A DNA stretch of 64,000 nt, taken from NCBI GenBank assembly GCA_034620365.1, contig JAQGEQ010000071.1, positions 6,014,001 through 6,078,000 of the forward strand, in the 5' to 3' direction. How positions within the stretch are numbered: position 1 is the stretch's first letter; each line of letters begins with the position of its first letter. Positions 35,209 through 47,900 of the stretch are shown piece by piece. The DNA comes from Pegea sp. RAD2-039. Its lineage: Eukaryota > Chordata > Thaliacea > Salpida > Salpidae. The translations under genes and the position numbers were made by a program. Under the pieces are notes generated by a model, which had not been told where the DNA came from, searched no databases, and worked only from the letters and a program-made list of their open reading frames with translations.

Positions 35209-36787
35209 AAAAATTCAATTAACTAAGAAACATTTAGAAGATTTTTTTCGTTTCTAATTTTCAGTTGATAGTTTTTAGAAGTAAAAACTTGTTGAAGTAT
35301 CTTTTTTATCGAAGTTGTGTGACCAGTTGTGTGACCAGCTGTTGACTAGTTTTATTTTGGGCTAATTTGTGAATACCAGTTTTAAGTTTAAACAATAAAA
35401 AATTTTATTTCTTTAGTTTTCTTTTATTTCGAAGTTATTTAATAAAAACTTTAAAACTAAAAAGCTGTTTAGTTTTATCATCTTTATAAATGTACAAAAT
35501 CACTAAAATAATATTTTTGCAAAAACACAACCTTTAAGTTGTTAAAATATTCCAATCTTTTCAAAAAAGTTTCTTATTATAACCCAAATGAAGTCAGTAT
35601 TCTGATTATACCATCTAGACAAGTGCTACTACACCATTTGATTCATTAAACACCTTTTTTATTTAACTACCAAAATATTCTAATGCAGATTTTGTTACTT
35701 AGAACACTAACTAAGATAAAATATTTTGTTTACAATGAGCAATCTCTCCTCAGCATCTTCTATAAACTCTAATTCCTGAAAAACGATTTTTTTAATAATA
35801 ATATTGCATTATGATCTTTAAAAGTGAAAATAAAATTCAAAAAGTTTTTCTCAAACTTTGCTTTTTAAGATTTAATTTACCAAATATTTCTTGAATGATA
35901 TTTTAGAAATAAAGCTTTTAGCTTTTCAAATTTTTGTAATGCATTTACAAAACAAAGTTTTAATAATTATACTAGTCATGATAACACAGTAACGAAGTTG
36001 TAATGATACTTAATCGAATAAATTAAAAATTATTTTAATCTTTTTAAAGTAATTATTAAAAATCTAAAATGAACTATAGAATAAAATCTAATCTAAAGTT
36101 TTTCTGATGGTAATAGTATATAACTTTACTAACATCACCTTAAAGTTATAATAATATTGATAGTTTTTAATGGATTTTATAAAACGAATACTGACATATA
36201 ATAAAATCATAATTTTAAATTATCTTTCGGGTGTTTGTAAAAAAACAGTTTTTATTATTTTATATAAATTATTAAGAGATAAATGCATAAAATTCTGAAG
36301 TATAAAAAGTATTAGCATTTTTTGAATTATTTTGGCCAAAATGTTTATGTACATATTTTAGCACGTATTGACAAATTGTAAATTAACCGGTTGTAAATAA
36401 GAAGTTTTTCTACGTTCTTGTATCTGCAGTATTTTCTCCAAGATTTTTTTTGCTTTTATTTCTTCTCAGAAATTATTTTTTTACTATAAGGTACAGTTTG
36501 ATAATTCTTTTACTTTTATATCGTATGCTTTGTAATCTAAATAGTTTTAATTTTTTGTAAAAAATTAATTTGAATATTTTAAATTTTGTATTTAACAGAT
36601 AAATTTGTTTTATTAAAATTCCAGAAAAAGAAATTATAGAAATGTTTTTTTAAATGTATTTTTTTATTAACCAACTATTTAAAAAATTAAAATTTGACTT
36701 ATTTAATATAAAATAATTGTTTAAAAAATAAATAATTTAATAAATACTTATTACTAATTTAATTTTGAAAATATTTTAGTAAATCAA
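35209..36787. other. Intergenic stretch
   Basis: AT-rich, between CHRAC1 and SLC10A7. No coding, RNA or repeat feature recognised. Confidence 0.5.
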
Positions 36788-38950
36788 ATGCACTGGACCA
36801 AAATTCAAAGTATTTCTGCTGATATGAAAAATGAAAAAAAAATTATGAATTTGATAAAAGAAAAGTTATTTCAAAATTGGTTTGTGGTTGGAATTGGAAT
36901 CGTGATAATCTTAGCAAGAATCAATCCTGCTCTTGGAGCTAAAGGAGGTTAGTCTGAGATCATTTTTCAAAAACATCATTTCGTTTTCAAATTTAGAAAA
37001 AATGTTTTTAATCTTTTTCTAACTTTCATTTTTCTTGAAATAATCAATTTGTTTTTATTGTTGTTTATCTAAATTAATGTTAGCCAATTTCAGATAAATC
37101 TTAAGTGTATAAAATTTATATATAATATTCAAGAATTATTTTCTGTTCTTATTTTACTACTATCAAAATATTCATAATTGTTTTCTTTTTGTGTTTAGAA
37201 AATAGAGAATTACAAACAGACATCAAATTTGTTGATAAACTTTTTATTGTTCAGGACCAATGATGCCAGAAATTACGATCAAATATTTTGCAGTTTCTAT
37301 CATTTTTTTTAACAGCGGGTTATCATTAAAAACGGAAGAATTAAAAAAAGCATTAATGAAAGTAATAAGATTGAATCAAATGAATCAATCTACTTAAACT
37401 CAAATATCTTTTATAGTTTCATCTCCACTTTTTCATACAATCTTTTACATTATTATTCACTCCGTGTTTTATCTGGTTCATTCTACAATTTTTAACAACA
37501 ACTTCAGTAAACCAACATCTTTTACAAGGGTATTCAGCTCATTAAATTCATGTTTATCCAACATTTCTATTTACTTTCCTAACTAACGAGAAGTAATTGT
37601 TTGTTATATTGGAATAATTTGATGAATTCTTTGAATATGTTTACAAGAAATTAAAGAATGTTTAATAAAAAACTAAAAAGAATATTTTAAAAGGTTACAA
37701 GTAGTTAGTTGTATGCCACCTCCTGTATCATCAGCTGTTATCTACACTAAAACTGTCGGAGGGAATGACGCCGCTGCCATTTTCAATTCAGCTTTTGGTA
37801 GTTTTCTGGGCATTATAGTTTCACCATTGATGGTGTTTCTATTTGTAAGTTTCAATCTTTTAAATAAATTTAGTGATTTTAAGTTTTATGCTTTTAGGTT
37901 GGGTCATCTGCTTCTGTACCGTTTATGGATATTTTTACAAGTTTGTGTATGACAGTTGTGGTACCAGTCATATTTGGTCAGGTACTATTTTCAACATTTT
38001 GATTTTTTATCAAGTTTTGAAATATATTTTTCTACATTTTAAAAACTTGTTCTTAAAATGTTTTTTTTTTTAAATATCAAACTTTTATTTAAGACTGAAA
38101 ACTAGAAATAAAGCTGAGAAAAAAACCAACATTTGTTTGAAGAAAATTTGGTGTTCATAATGAAAAGAAGCTTAAAATAACAACTTTTATTTGTTAAGTA
38201 CTACTAAATGTAAAGTTTGTTTACTTAACCCCAAACTCTAGATGTAAAGTTGAAGTTAAAACTCTTCAAATATTTCCAAACTAATTACAAACCTTTCATA
38301 TATTAGTTGAAGTACTTTCCAAATTGTTTTAAAACTTTTTTAATTATTCATAGATTGCAAGAGTATTTGTTAGAGGCTGGTTAGAAAGAAAAAAGCCTCC
38401 ATTCGGAACCATTGGAAGTTTTATTCTACTAACTATCATCTTCACTACATTTTGTGATACTTTTTCTAATGATTCTTTAGACATTGATCGATATAGTTTA
38501 ATAGCAATTGCATTTACAGGTACTCTGTCGTCTGTTTTCTTCCAATTTCAAGGAATTTAGCTAACTATTTTGTCTTTAAACTTTTTTTAGTTCTTTGTAT
38601 ACAAGTAACTTTGATATCAATGGTTTTTTTCTCACTCCAAAAGTTCCATCATTCACCAGCAGATGTAGTCTGCGGCATTTTCTGTTCTACTCATAAATCA
38701 TTAACTTTAGGTGAAAAGTATTTTTCTCGGGTTGAATCTTCATAAATTTCAAACTAATTTATTTACAGGAATACCTATGATAAAAATTATATATGTTGGA
38801 AGCGAATATCTTTCATATTTAAGTATTCCACTTTTGATATATCACCCAACTCAAATGCTGATTGGTGGATTGCTTGTTCCATCTCTCAAATCCTGGATGA
38901 TTCAGAAAGAAAAACTTCTTACAACAAGCTCTTTACCAATCACCAACTAG
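36788..38950 (+). CDS. SLC10A7: SLC10A7 membrane transporter-family protein
   Basis: Member 7 of the sodium/bile-acid cotransporter family; in vertebrates it sits in the secretory pathway and affects calcium homeostasis and glycosaminoglycan synthesis rather than bile-acid uptake. Eight exons: 36788-36947, 37255-37361, 37417-37529, 37694-37844, 37898-37981, 38354-38519, 38591-38710, 38769-38950. It matches human almost throughout: [90 protein letters not shown] and [17 protein letters not shown]. Multiple hydrophobic helices are evident. The N-terminus carries about 20 extra residues before the first helix; an internal Met (MNLIKEKLF) is an alternative start. An acceptor-like TATTTTAG lies 8 bp before the ATG. 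Confidence 0.94.
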
Positions 38951-39360
38951 TAGTTCATCATATGCAGTCTGTGCAAATTTCTCTTATTCTAGTGATTTTA
39001 ATCTCTTACAAAAGGTAGCTACTTATTTAATCTGTTTATTTTATGTTTGCAGTTCTATTTTGATGTAAAAACTTTTGTATTAATGAAAGCAGTTATCAAA
39101 TATCTTTTGTATATTTCTTACTTTTTTTTTCAAGTAGTCATTTCTATATTCATACGTTTAAAAGCCTTATTAGCATTTTACAAATATCTTATTTTCTATT
39201 TTAACTTGTAGTATCTGCTCTCTCTATACACATTTTTCTTATACGCCTTTTTATACCAAGCAGTTTATCAATTCGCAAATATATCTATTCTCGTAAATAA
39301 ATTATTTATTTCAATTACAACATTTTAAATAAAAGTTCTGAATTGAAATTGTTGGTGGTT

Positions 39361-39660
39361 TATGTGGTGTAGCGGTTACCATACCAACCGACCAGTAGGC
39401 TGGTCCCAGTCCCAGCTCAGGTGGACACATAAGGAAAAGTTTATTATAAACCCGGGTAGAAGGGTGTAGGTGTGGTTAATGACAAACTTCTAGAAGACGC
39501 AAAACTCCGAATTTAAAGCCGGAGTTGGAACCTCGCTTAGTGGTTCTCGGTAAAAACAATTTCATGATCTGGTTCTTGTCCATGAAAGTCCTTCAAATTG
39601 GCCAGGGGTGGTAGTCCAGTCTAACAGAGATGAAGCCCGCAGATTCGTATCACTAAAATG
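39361..39660 (+). mobile_element. tRNA-derived SINE-like element
   Basis: The 5' part has a perfect RNA polymerase III A box (TGGTGTAGCGG, 39365-39375, fitting TRGYNNARYNG) and, 26 bp on, a degenerate B box (GGTCCCAGTCC, 39402-39412). It continues GC-rich through CCCGGGTAGAAGGGTGTAGG and a hairpin block at 39497-39538 shared with 28468-28506. The 3' boundary is unclear. Its GC content contrasts sharply with the flanks. It could be a tRNA pseudogene with unrelated flank, but the shared downstream block favours a SINE. Confidence 0.65.
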
Positions 39661-40327
39661 TCTTAAAAATTTGAATAAACTTTAAATATGAAGTTTGATA
39701 TTTACAACTAGCAACAAGACGAAGTAGAAAGCTGCTTCAGTTGGTTGTGACGCGACCAACTTCAAACCAAATACAAAAAGAAATCTTCTAATTGAGATTT
39801 AAAAACATCTTTCAACTCTTACTATAATCCACGGTTTGATTGAATCAGTAACTACATGTTTAGATGATGTTTTCTAGATCAGCATTTGATAAATCTCGAA
39901 ATTTATCTTCCTTATGTTACGATGGACGACTAATTTGTTAATTTCTTGTCGCCATCATAATCTCCGAAATCGATTTCTTTAAAAAATGAATTTCTTAAAT
40001 TCTTACGAAGCAAATTTGGATATAAATTTTAGGAGAAATTTTTGGTGAAAATCGAACATTTAATAAAACTGCTTTCATCTCGATTCTAGAATCCAGTTTC
40101 GTCATATTTTGCAAACGGAATCTGTAATTAGGTTTTTGAAGAAGGTTTCAAATTTTTCGGAGATTGAAAAACAAAAAAGCTTTTTTCTTTAATGAAGAAA
40201 AACCTCAAAAGTTAAAACTTGAAAATTTGTGACGAATTTCTGACTATTTGATTAGATTTTAAAATATTAAGTTGTTTTAAATTGATAAAAAGCAAAATAA
40301 ACATCATACTTTGTTGTTAAATAATTT

Positions 40328-40334
40328 AAAAAAA
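40328..40334 (-). terminator. Pol III terminator of tRNA-Glu
   Basis: A run of seven T on the minus strand begins four bases after the tRNA 3' end. Confidence 0.85.
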
Positions 40335-40338
40335 GGAG

Positions 40339-40410
40339 TTCCCAGACCGGGAATCGAACCCGGGCCGCGTGGGTGAGAGCCACGAATCCTAACCACTAGA
40401 CCACCTGGGA
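40339..40410 (-). tRNA. tRNA-Glu (anticodon CTC)
   Basis: A 72-nt minus-strand sequence starting TCCCAGGTGGTCTAGTGGTT, with a 7-bp acceptor stem (TCCCAGG/TCTGGGA, one G-T pair) and discriminator A. The D arm contains box A (TGGTCTAGTGG), the anticodon stem is CGTGG/CCACG with loop CTCTCAC, and the T arm is CCGGGTTCGATTCCCGG with a perfect box B. It is nearly identical to human tRNA-Glu(CTC) apart from compensated stem changes. A seven-T terminator follows. It looks fully functional. Confidence 0.97.
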
Positions 40411-41796
40411 CATATTCTGTATGCAAAACTTATTATTATTATACTTAAATGAACAACGAAAGAGTTTAGGTTAATACCAATAGTATTCTTTTTCTTAAAT
40501 GAATTTAAGCTTATATACAAGTGTACCATCTATTATTTCAATTTTTTTGTACTGAAGTACATAAACTCAACTATTTTCTAAGGTTTTATACCAGGTTTAA
40601 TTTTTTATTAAATAACTATTTCTAGAAATAGTATTTGTCTAAAAAAAGTTCGGTAACCACATTTACGTTTCTACAACTTCAGGTATGATCTTATTTACTA
40701 GCAGCTTTTATATCATATTGAGTTCATAGATAGATAGGCAACAGTTAGGAAACAGCTGACTTAAAATCCTAATATTTATAATATAATAATATATTAATGA
40801 TATTAATATAATAAGATAATAAGAAATTTGTCACAATTAGTAAAACTTAGGTTGATTTCAGTTGATGTATGCGATAGTAAGATTTTTTTCAGTTTTTCGA
40901 ATTCTATTGTTGTTCAATATTAAAAGATAAAAAAAAAGTATTTAGAACAATTTAATTAGATCAAAAAATATCAGGATTACTTTAAAAGTTGTCACTTTTC
41001 AAATATACCTCTCCATCTAGCAAATCTTGTCAACTACTTTATCTCCTGTTTCTTTATCATCAGTTCTAAGTGAAAATCTTTTAGTTTTTGTAAATCTTTT
41101 AATAATTTTACTGATCGGCGCTTTGACATGTTTAGAAACAGATAAAAACTGCTCCCCAATTTAGTTTCAACAACCGATATTATTGAAAGCTTCTAATTGA
41201 CGTTTACTTCTAATTTGAACTAATTACAATTTACCTTTTGAAGATGTGAACACTGAATAGTGTTTACAAACTCAATTTTATAAATTTATTCCTTGAAATA
41301 TCAGATTTTTGTCGACTAACTCATTCTAATCAAACATTTTATTTCTTTTGAATTTGATGTCCTCAAAGAATATTCTTTTTGTGAGTAAACAAGGACGAGA
41401 CATAAACTTTAAAACAATTTTTTGGAGTGATTACTCTGATTAGATTGTGAAGAGCTCTTTGAAGAGGTCTAAAAGGTCCGAGATTTTGTAGGAATCAGGT
41501 CTTGCTACAAGGATATGTTATGAATACGAACGAGGTTCGTGAAAAGGGGCTTCACCTTCAAGTTTTAGAACAATCATTTTGTTTGAAGTTAACTTCTGTG
41601 TTGCTTATTTGAAATAATATCAACTTTGTAAAAAAACTTTTTATTTAATAGTGCAAACAACCAACCAATCAAACCAAGGTTTGCTTAAATATACAAAGCA
41701 AATCAAACTGAAAAATTGTTTACAAAAATGGCAGCAAAAAATAGAAATTATTAAATAAGAAAGTTGTTATCGACTTTTCAGTAACTACTTCAACTT

Positions 41797-43308
41797 TCAT
41801 TGGTTGTCGGGATTTTTTGCAAAAGGACATAAACTTCTATTAATGCATTCAGAACATTTAGGTCGGATTGGGAGGCAAATTGTTTGCCCAAATCCCACTA
41901 AAAGCCAATTAACTTCTTTCCAATACTCCCTGAAACAAGATTTGAGTTTAATTTTAAGCTAATTTAATCGAAATTTACTTTGGAAGCCAATCTTCTAACT
42001 CTTTTCTGGTTTTTTCTGCTGTTTTTGTTGCCTTTTTTACCCAACCAAGTCTATTAGAAATACGGTGGACATGAACATCAACTCCTATCAATCATAAGTT
42101 TCATGAAAATGTTTCAAAATCTTCATCTAACTCACCAATTCCAACAACATTATTCCAAGCACACGACATTGTCAAATAAGCCATTTTAGGTCCAACACCA
42201 GCAAGTGAACATAAATCTTCTACAGTATTCGGGATATCACTATCATATTTCTCAATTAACTCAGCAGCAGTTTTTTTTAAGAACTTCACCTTGTTCTGAT
42301 AAAAACATTTTTTTATTATTTAGTTTTATGACAAGTTGAGATGATTTGTTGATCACAACAAACTTTTTATGAATTTTTTATATTTTTCTAATTTTTTTGT
42401 CAAAACTTTTCTTTACCCTTCGAAATCCTACAGGATAGATTAATGCTTCAAGGTCTTCATCAGGTATCTTACAGATCTTCTCAGGAGTTAGTCCATGCTC
42501 TAAAAGACGTTGTACAGCTGCATGAGTAATTTGATCTTTCGTCCCACTAGATAACATCAAAGACACAAGAATATGGAAACGCTTCTCCTAGAAAAGTTTA
42601 TAAAATTGAAAAAATTTTTATATTTAAATAATAATTATGGTTTTAAATTGTTAAGAAAAGATACTAGTAACAACAATCTAGTTATAAAATGGTTTCATCT
42701 TATATAAAACATAAATAAAACCAGATGATAAAAAAAAGTATCAAATTAAAATTACTGAAGTAAATAAATCTATTTTATCTAAAAAATATAGTTGAATAAA
42801 AAATACTTTTTATTATTATAAACTTTAATTACTTTCATAAAAACTAGAATCACAAAAATTGTTACAAATTTATACAATACATTGACTACTTCAAATAACC
42901 AACAAAATCATGAAATAAAGAAAATTTAAAGCTGAAAAACCATTAGATGAGTTTCAAGATATTTTTTCCAGTTGTTGATGAAGTAAATAAATTAAATATT
43001 ATAAATTAAAATATAAAATTTATAATTGCAAATGTTTTTGAAGTATAAGTAGAACAAATTTATGAAATAATTGATACACAAAAAACCTTTTCTGAATAGT
43101 TTTCTCCAGATGTTCTTTCACAACCCATAGTATCAACAGGGGCATCTCTTTTTGAGCGCATTAAACGAATATTTTCAAACATAGCCCTCCATCTAAATGG
43201 TTCCCATGAATCTTTTTTATCTTCTGCTGATAAATCTTCATTTCTTACAACTGTAGTTTTTTCAGTTCCTTTAACAACACGGTTTCTGGGCCGCAGTCTT
43301 TTGGACAT
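41797..43308 (-). CDS. NTHL1: Endonuclease III-like DNA glycosylase
   Basis: Bifunctional glycosylase/AP lyase that removes oxidised pyrimidines in base-excision repair. Exons: 43087-43308, 42417-42587, 42136-42295, 41979-42084, 41797-41929. It shows the entry [15 protein letters not shown], the helix-hairpin-helix LAGVGPKMA with the catalytic lysine, the catalytic aspartate in [25 protein letters not shown], and the 4Fe-4S ligands C-x6-C-x2-C-x5-C ([17 protein letters not shown]), all in family order. The protein is about 263 residues and looks intact. The chosen start is [10 protein letters not shown]. An in-frame Met 14 codons upstream (43350) would add a short basic leader that could direct it to mitochondria. 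It is tail-to-tail with SLC10A7 across the tRNA region. Confidence 0.92.
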
Positions 43309-43823
43309 CTTTAAAGTAAACTGTTTAATATGTAATTGTAGTACGTTCAAATTTCACGCTTGGCTGACGAATTTGGACTTTTCTGAAATAGGAATTTCTA
43401 AAAATTTCTGAATTACTGACCAGCAGAAATAAATTGGTTTTTAGCAATAAAACAAAACCTAAAGTTTGTTTTCTTAAAATTTAAGCAAATAAAATATTTT
43501 CTTTACTAGCAGCCAAAATATACTTTAAAAAAATCTTAAGAATATTTTCTTTAAAACAAAAAAACTGTGAATTTTGATCATAAAGCATTGAAATGAGTTT
43601 CTAACTATTTTGATTTCTTAAAATCAATTTAATTGACTTAATTTAATGTTTGTTTAGAATTATGTTAGTTGCTGGTAGAAAAACAGTAATTTCAGACGGT
43701 AAAAAGTTGATCTCTCTAATAGGAAGTACAAATTATCTGGTTGCTGAAAGTTACAACTGAATTAATTTATTCTGAAAACCGCTTCCATTACGTCAGATGG
43801 CTTAAGGTTGCAAATGTTGGTTT

Positions 43824-43903
43824 CTATTTATTGTGAGAATGTGTGCTAGCGAGAGGTGCTCTCTTCAGACACCCTCCTTCACATTTATTGAAATAAATAA
43901 ATG
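43824..43903 (+). mobile_element. Dispersed repeat R1, copy 3
   Basis: The 3'-most ~80 bp of the R1 family: GTGAGAATGTGTGCTAGCGA to CACCCTCC and the same AAATAAATAAAT tail. It is more 5'-truncated than the copies at 11.8 and 21.6 kb. Confidence 0.7.
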
Positions 43904-44178
43904 AAATTATGCCATTTGCCGTCTTGAATATGATAAAGTTCATTTAAACAGTTATTATTATTTCAATAAATTTCAAAAATTTGTTGTTTAAATTAAATAA
44001 AAAATCCAAATTTACTTTTTTTCCAAAGTAATTTAGGTTCCTATATAGTTTCCTGGTTGATTTTAGAGAAGCTAAAAAAGATGTTTTTTGATAAAATTAT
44101 GTTTATGAATTAGGAAATTATTCAAAATTTTACTTTTTTTTTATTTGAATTTATATTTATTTACTAAATAGATTAATT

Positions 44179-44938
44179 TCAATCTTCATCCTCTAAACCA
44201 TCTTTAAAATCTTTCTCATTCTCAAGAATAATTTCAAATCTTTACTATCAGCTTTATCAATATCATTTTAGATATTTGTAAGATTTTAAAAAATATTTTT
44301 GTGATTATATATGAAATCTAATTGAAAAAACTTTAAATCGAATTTTCAAGTTTTGTTTTTTGATATTATCACGATGATTCTACAAACGCTATCATCGTCA
44401 TCAGCACGAAGCTCTACTTATCAACAAAATTTCAGTAAAATAGAAATTGCTTCAGATTTGTTGCCTAAAAATCACCAACCAGAAAACCGACAAAAGTCTG
44501 ATTAAATTGATCATCTTTAACACTTAGAATCTAAATTGATCTCTTCTTGTAAGATCTGGAAAGAAAAAGTATCTAAGTGATAAAGAATAACTGTGCAAGA
44601 AATTAAAGATCTTGTAAATTTATGAGTTATTTTTAAACTTATTTTATAAAACTTGAGTAATTGTACTAAAGAATTGATATCTTCAAAGTAAAAATATTAA
44701 CTAAAAAAAGAATTAAAAGGAAATTGAAAAGTCAATTCTACTTTAATAAAGACATAAATAGTTCCTGAAACAAAAGATGATACAAAATAAGCTTTGATTT
44801 CAAGTTCCATGTATCTTTGACAAGAAGCAAGAACCTCTTCAAAGCAAATATCCATCAACACTTGGTTTATTTTTGCTGAGAAAAGAGACTCGACTTTTTT
44901 AAGCTTTTTTCGTTCAGAGTCGTTTGTAAAAACTTTCT
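44179..44938 (-). pseudogene. Possible gene or decayed gene, exon fragments only
   Basis: One clear coding-like exon at about 44745-44938 has an acceptor TTTTTAG and contains SERKKLKKVESLFSAKINQV followed by DICFEEVLASCQRYMELEIK, with charged, helix-prone composition unlike the flanks. Downstream fragments are a short exon near 44530-44560 (ILQEEINLDSK), LRADDDDSV near 44400, and a terminal acidic segment (FEIILENEKDFKDGLEDED, stop 44179). Phases do not join cleanly, and the last part continues an upstream acidic frame (NDIDKADSKDLK) only across a one-base shift. It may be a degenerating gene, a sequencing indel, or a real gene whose exons I have mis-bounded. I do not recognise the family. 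Confidence 0.35.
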
Positions 44939-47900
44939 AAAAACTATAAAGAAAATAATATTATTATTAAAGAGAAAACTAATTGTTTTAAACAATTGTA
45001 AATCTTTTAGTTTGAAGCAAACTTGTATTCTAGGTAGACAACATTTCAAATGTTTTATAGAAAAATTTGAACCGGAAGCTCTCTAAAGCGGAAGTTAACA
45101 TTTAGAGATACTAGTAAAAGATTTGTGACACTTGAATATTAGAAGGTTTAAAAACAGCGAAACGCTTTTAGAAAATCTAGGTTTGCGTTTAATCTATTTT
45201 AAATTATTATTAATAATTATATATATGACAATTAATTGAAACTTTCTTTGAATAACTTTTATTTGAAATAATTAAATCAAGTTTGATTCAATTCCTTATA
45301 ACTTTTAAGAAAAGAGTTACTGAGATAATTTGAATCAACAAACTTTATAGAAAACTTGAAATTATTTTTTTAATTTCACTTAAAGCTGACAGGTTTTGTT
45401 TTTTATGATTATAAATATAATTGTTGTTTTTTTGACAAATTTTACATCAAAACTTATTTATAAATGTAGTTTATATAGCTACAAGCGTTTGTAAATTAAA
45501 GTGGAAAATAGTGTGAACTACCTATTCACCTAAATTAAACTAAATCAACTTAAGTTATCAGCAATTAAATTAGTTTGTTTGAAAACTCTAAATTTTGATT
45601 TGAACAAATTTTTTTAAATTAATTTTGTTGTTATTGTTTCATTTAGTGAAAATAGAAAAACTGTCAATAATTGAAACTTCAAAATATTTCAAAATAAAAT
45701 TAAAAACAGAAAAAAATATGAAATATTTTCTTCAAAATTTCGATTTTCAATGGATTGAATTTAAAGATTTATAAAATAAATATAAAAAATGTCAGCTTAT
45801 GAATTTATTTAATTTTTTTAGATAATAATTTAAACTCGGCAATACCTTTTGTTATTTTTGTTATTTTAACTTTTATTTCCATTTTTTTAGGCAAATATTG
45901 ATTTTCAACATATGGTGTTTTACATCATATGTATTAACAAAAATTCTTTTGAAAATTGATTTGTTTAGCACAGATGTATTTATATTTATACACTTTCTAT
46001 CAGCGTTATTCTAAATTTTGTCAAAGTTTGTCGTTATTAATGATGTCAAAAAAAAGAAAATTAAAATTTTAGGATTTTTTCTCATTAACCTAACTATTAA
46101 TCACCTAATTATCCAATTCAGATGGAAAATCACTCAATTACATTTCTAGAAAAGATAAAAGCACTTGCTTTCTTTTCTAAGTTAAAAAAACGACAACAAT
46201 TTGTACAGTTGTAAATAGATGAAGATATTTTTTATCTAAATTCAGTTTTATTAGAAATTTATTTAATTGAAACCATTAAACAGAAAAAATAAAACTTTCT
46301 TTCAAAAAGTTTTGATATAAAATTAATTTATTGAACTGTTATTATTTAAGTATTAATAAAAGAAATTACTTTATTGTAATTGTATTTATTTACTTATTAT
46401 TTAACGATTAATTTTTTGATTTTAATTATTTAAGTTTATATATTTTATGATAAATAGTTTTTTATTTGTAAGTAAAATTACTACTTTAAGTAAAATTTAA
46501 TTTTTAAAAACTTATTTATAAATTATTTATTAAGCTAAACGATATTAATCTAAATACAAAGAAGTCTAAAACGCGAAATTATTATCTTATTTTTATTCAA
46601 TTTGTATTAACCTTTCTACTAACTCAAATAATTAGTGATTTTGTATACTCTATTCGATAATCGAAAATGATTTCACTTGTAATTGTTTCCAAGCTGACCA
46701 GGTGTTTTAATATCAGTAATTTTCTGTTACATCTTTGAAAAGAGGTTATTTTAAAGTTTAAATCGTGATTTGATCAACAAAATAGTTTTTAAAAGTAAAT
46801 CTCTGTTAAGATCGTTTTGATGACAAAATATGAACCGTTTCCTGGTAATATTTCATATATTTCACGAACTGATTTTGAAATGAAAAATAATTGACTTTTT
46901 TAAAGCTTTATGAGATGAAATTAGTGTTTTATGAATTTATGAGACAATAATATGAAAGCTTTAAATTTTATTGATAGTTTATAAGAAGAGCCACTAAACA
47001 TGAAGCAATATATTTGTTAAAAGAAGTTTAAATAAATCAAATATTTTCCGACTTTTAACTTTATCTGTTAAAATATTTGCTAGTTAAGATGATTTTTTGT
47101 TAATCAAATTTTGAGACAATCAAATATTTTAACTCTTTTTAATTTCTATAATGTTTTAATTTTAGCAAAATTCAAAATAAAAATCTTTTTCTTCGATCTG
47201 GCAAACAGATAATTCGAAATATTCCCGAATATTACAAACCTTGATATATTCTCAAATCTATTTCTTACACTTTGCAGACTTTTAGGCAGTAAGCTCTGTT
47301 AAAATGTCTTCCAAAAACATTTACTGCGTATCATTAAAAAATAAAAATTAATTTTATTCCTTGCATCTTCTGGTATTGATCTCTTAAATAATTGATTGCT
47401 GTCCAAATCAGCTGAGATCAGCTGATATTCAGAAGCTTCTAGGCTTCAATTTGCTTTTAGGTTTGTAAATCAACATAAATGAATTTAGAATCATTAAAAT
47501 TGGCTATATACACCAAAATGTAAAACCTTATGCTGTGCACAGAGGAAAATACGCTTTTCTACCTTCATCAACTTCTCATTAATAATTCAAACTTTTTAGA
47601 TATTTCGTTCAAATAGTCAGACTCATTTGATTCTTATTTTAACAAATTTTCTTTTATTGTTTATCAACAAACGTTTGAAATGACATTTTAGAAATGTTTT
47701 AATCAGCAAATGTTTTCTTCACAGTCAATATTGAAGACACTTTTTGAGTTTAGTGGCTCAATTCAAAGCTGTAATTTTCAATTACATTTGAATTTCTGGG
47801 ACTTTAGTTTTAATGAATTTTTACTTGCTACGTTTGAAATAATCGATTTAAGTTTAAAAAGTTATTTGAATAATAAATTATCAAAGAATTTGAAAGTAAA

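Larger units (their letters stand above)
38951..41796. other. Gene-poor stretch with a SINE and a tRNA gene
   Basis: Between the 3' ends of SLC10A7 and NTHL1. It contains the SINE at 39361-39660 and tRNA-Glu at 40339-40410. An A/T microsatellite-like patch lies near 40780-40830. No protein-coding frame was supported. Confidence 0.6.
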
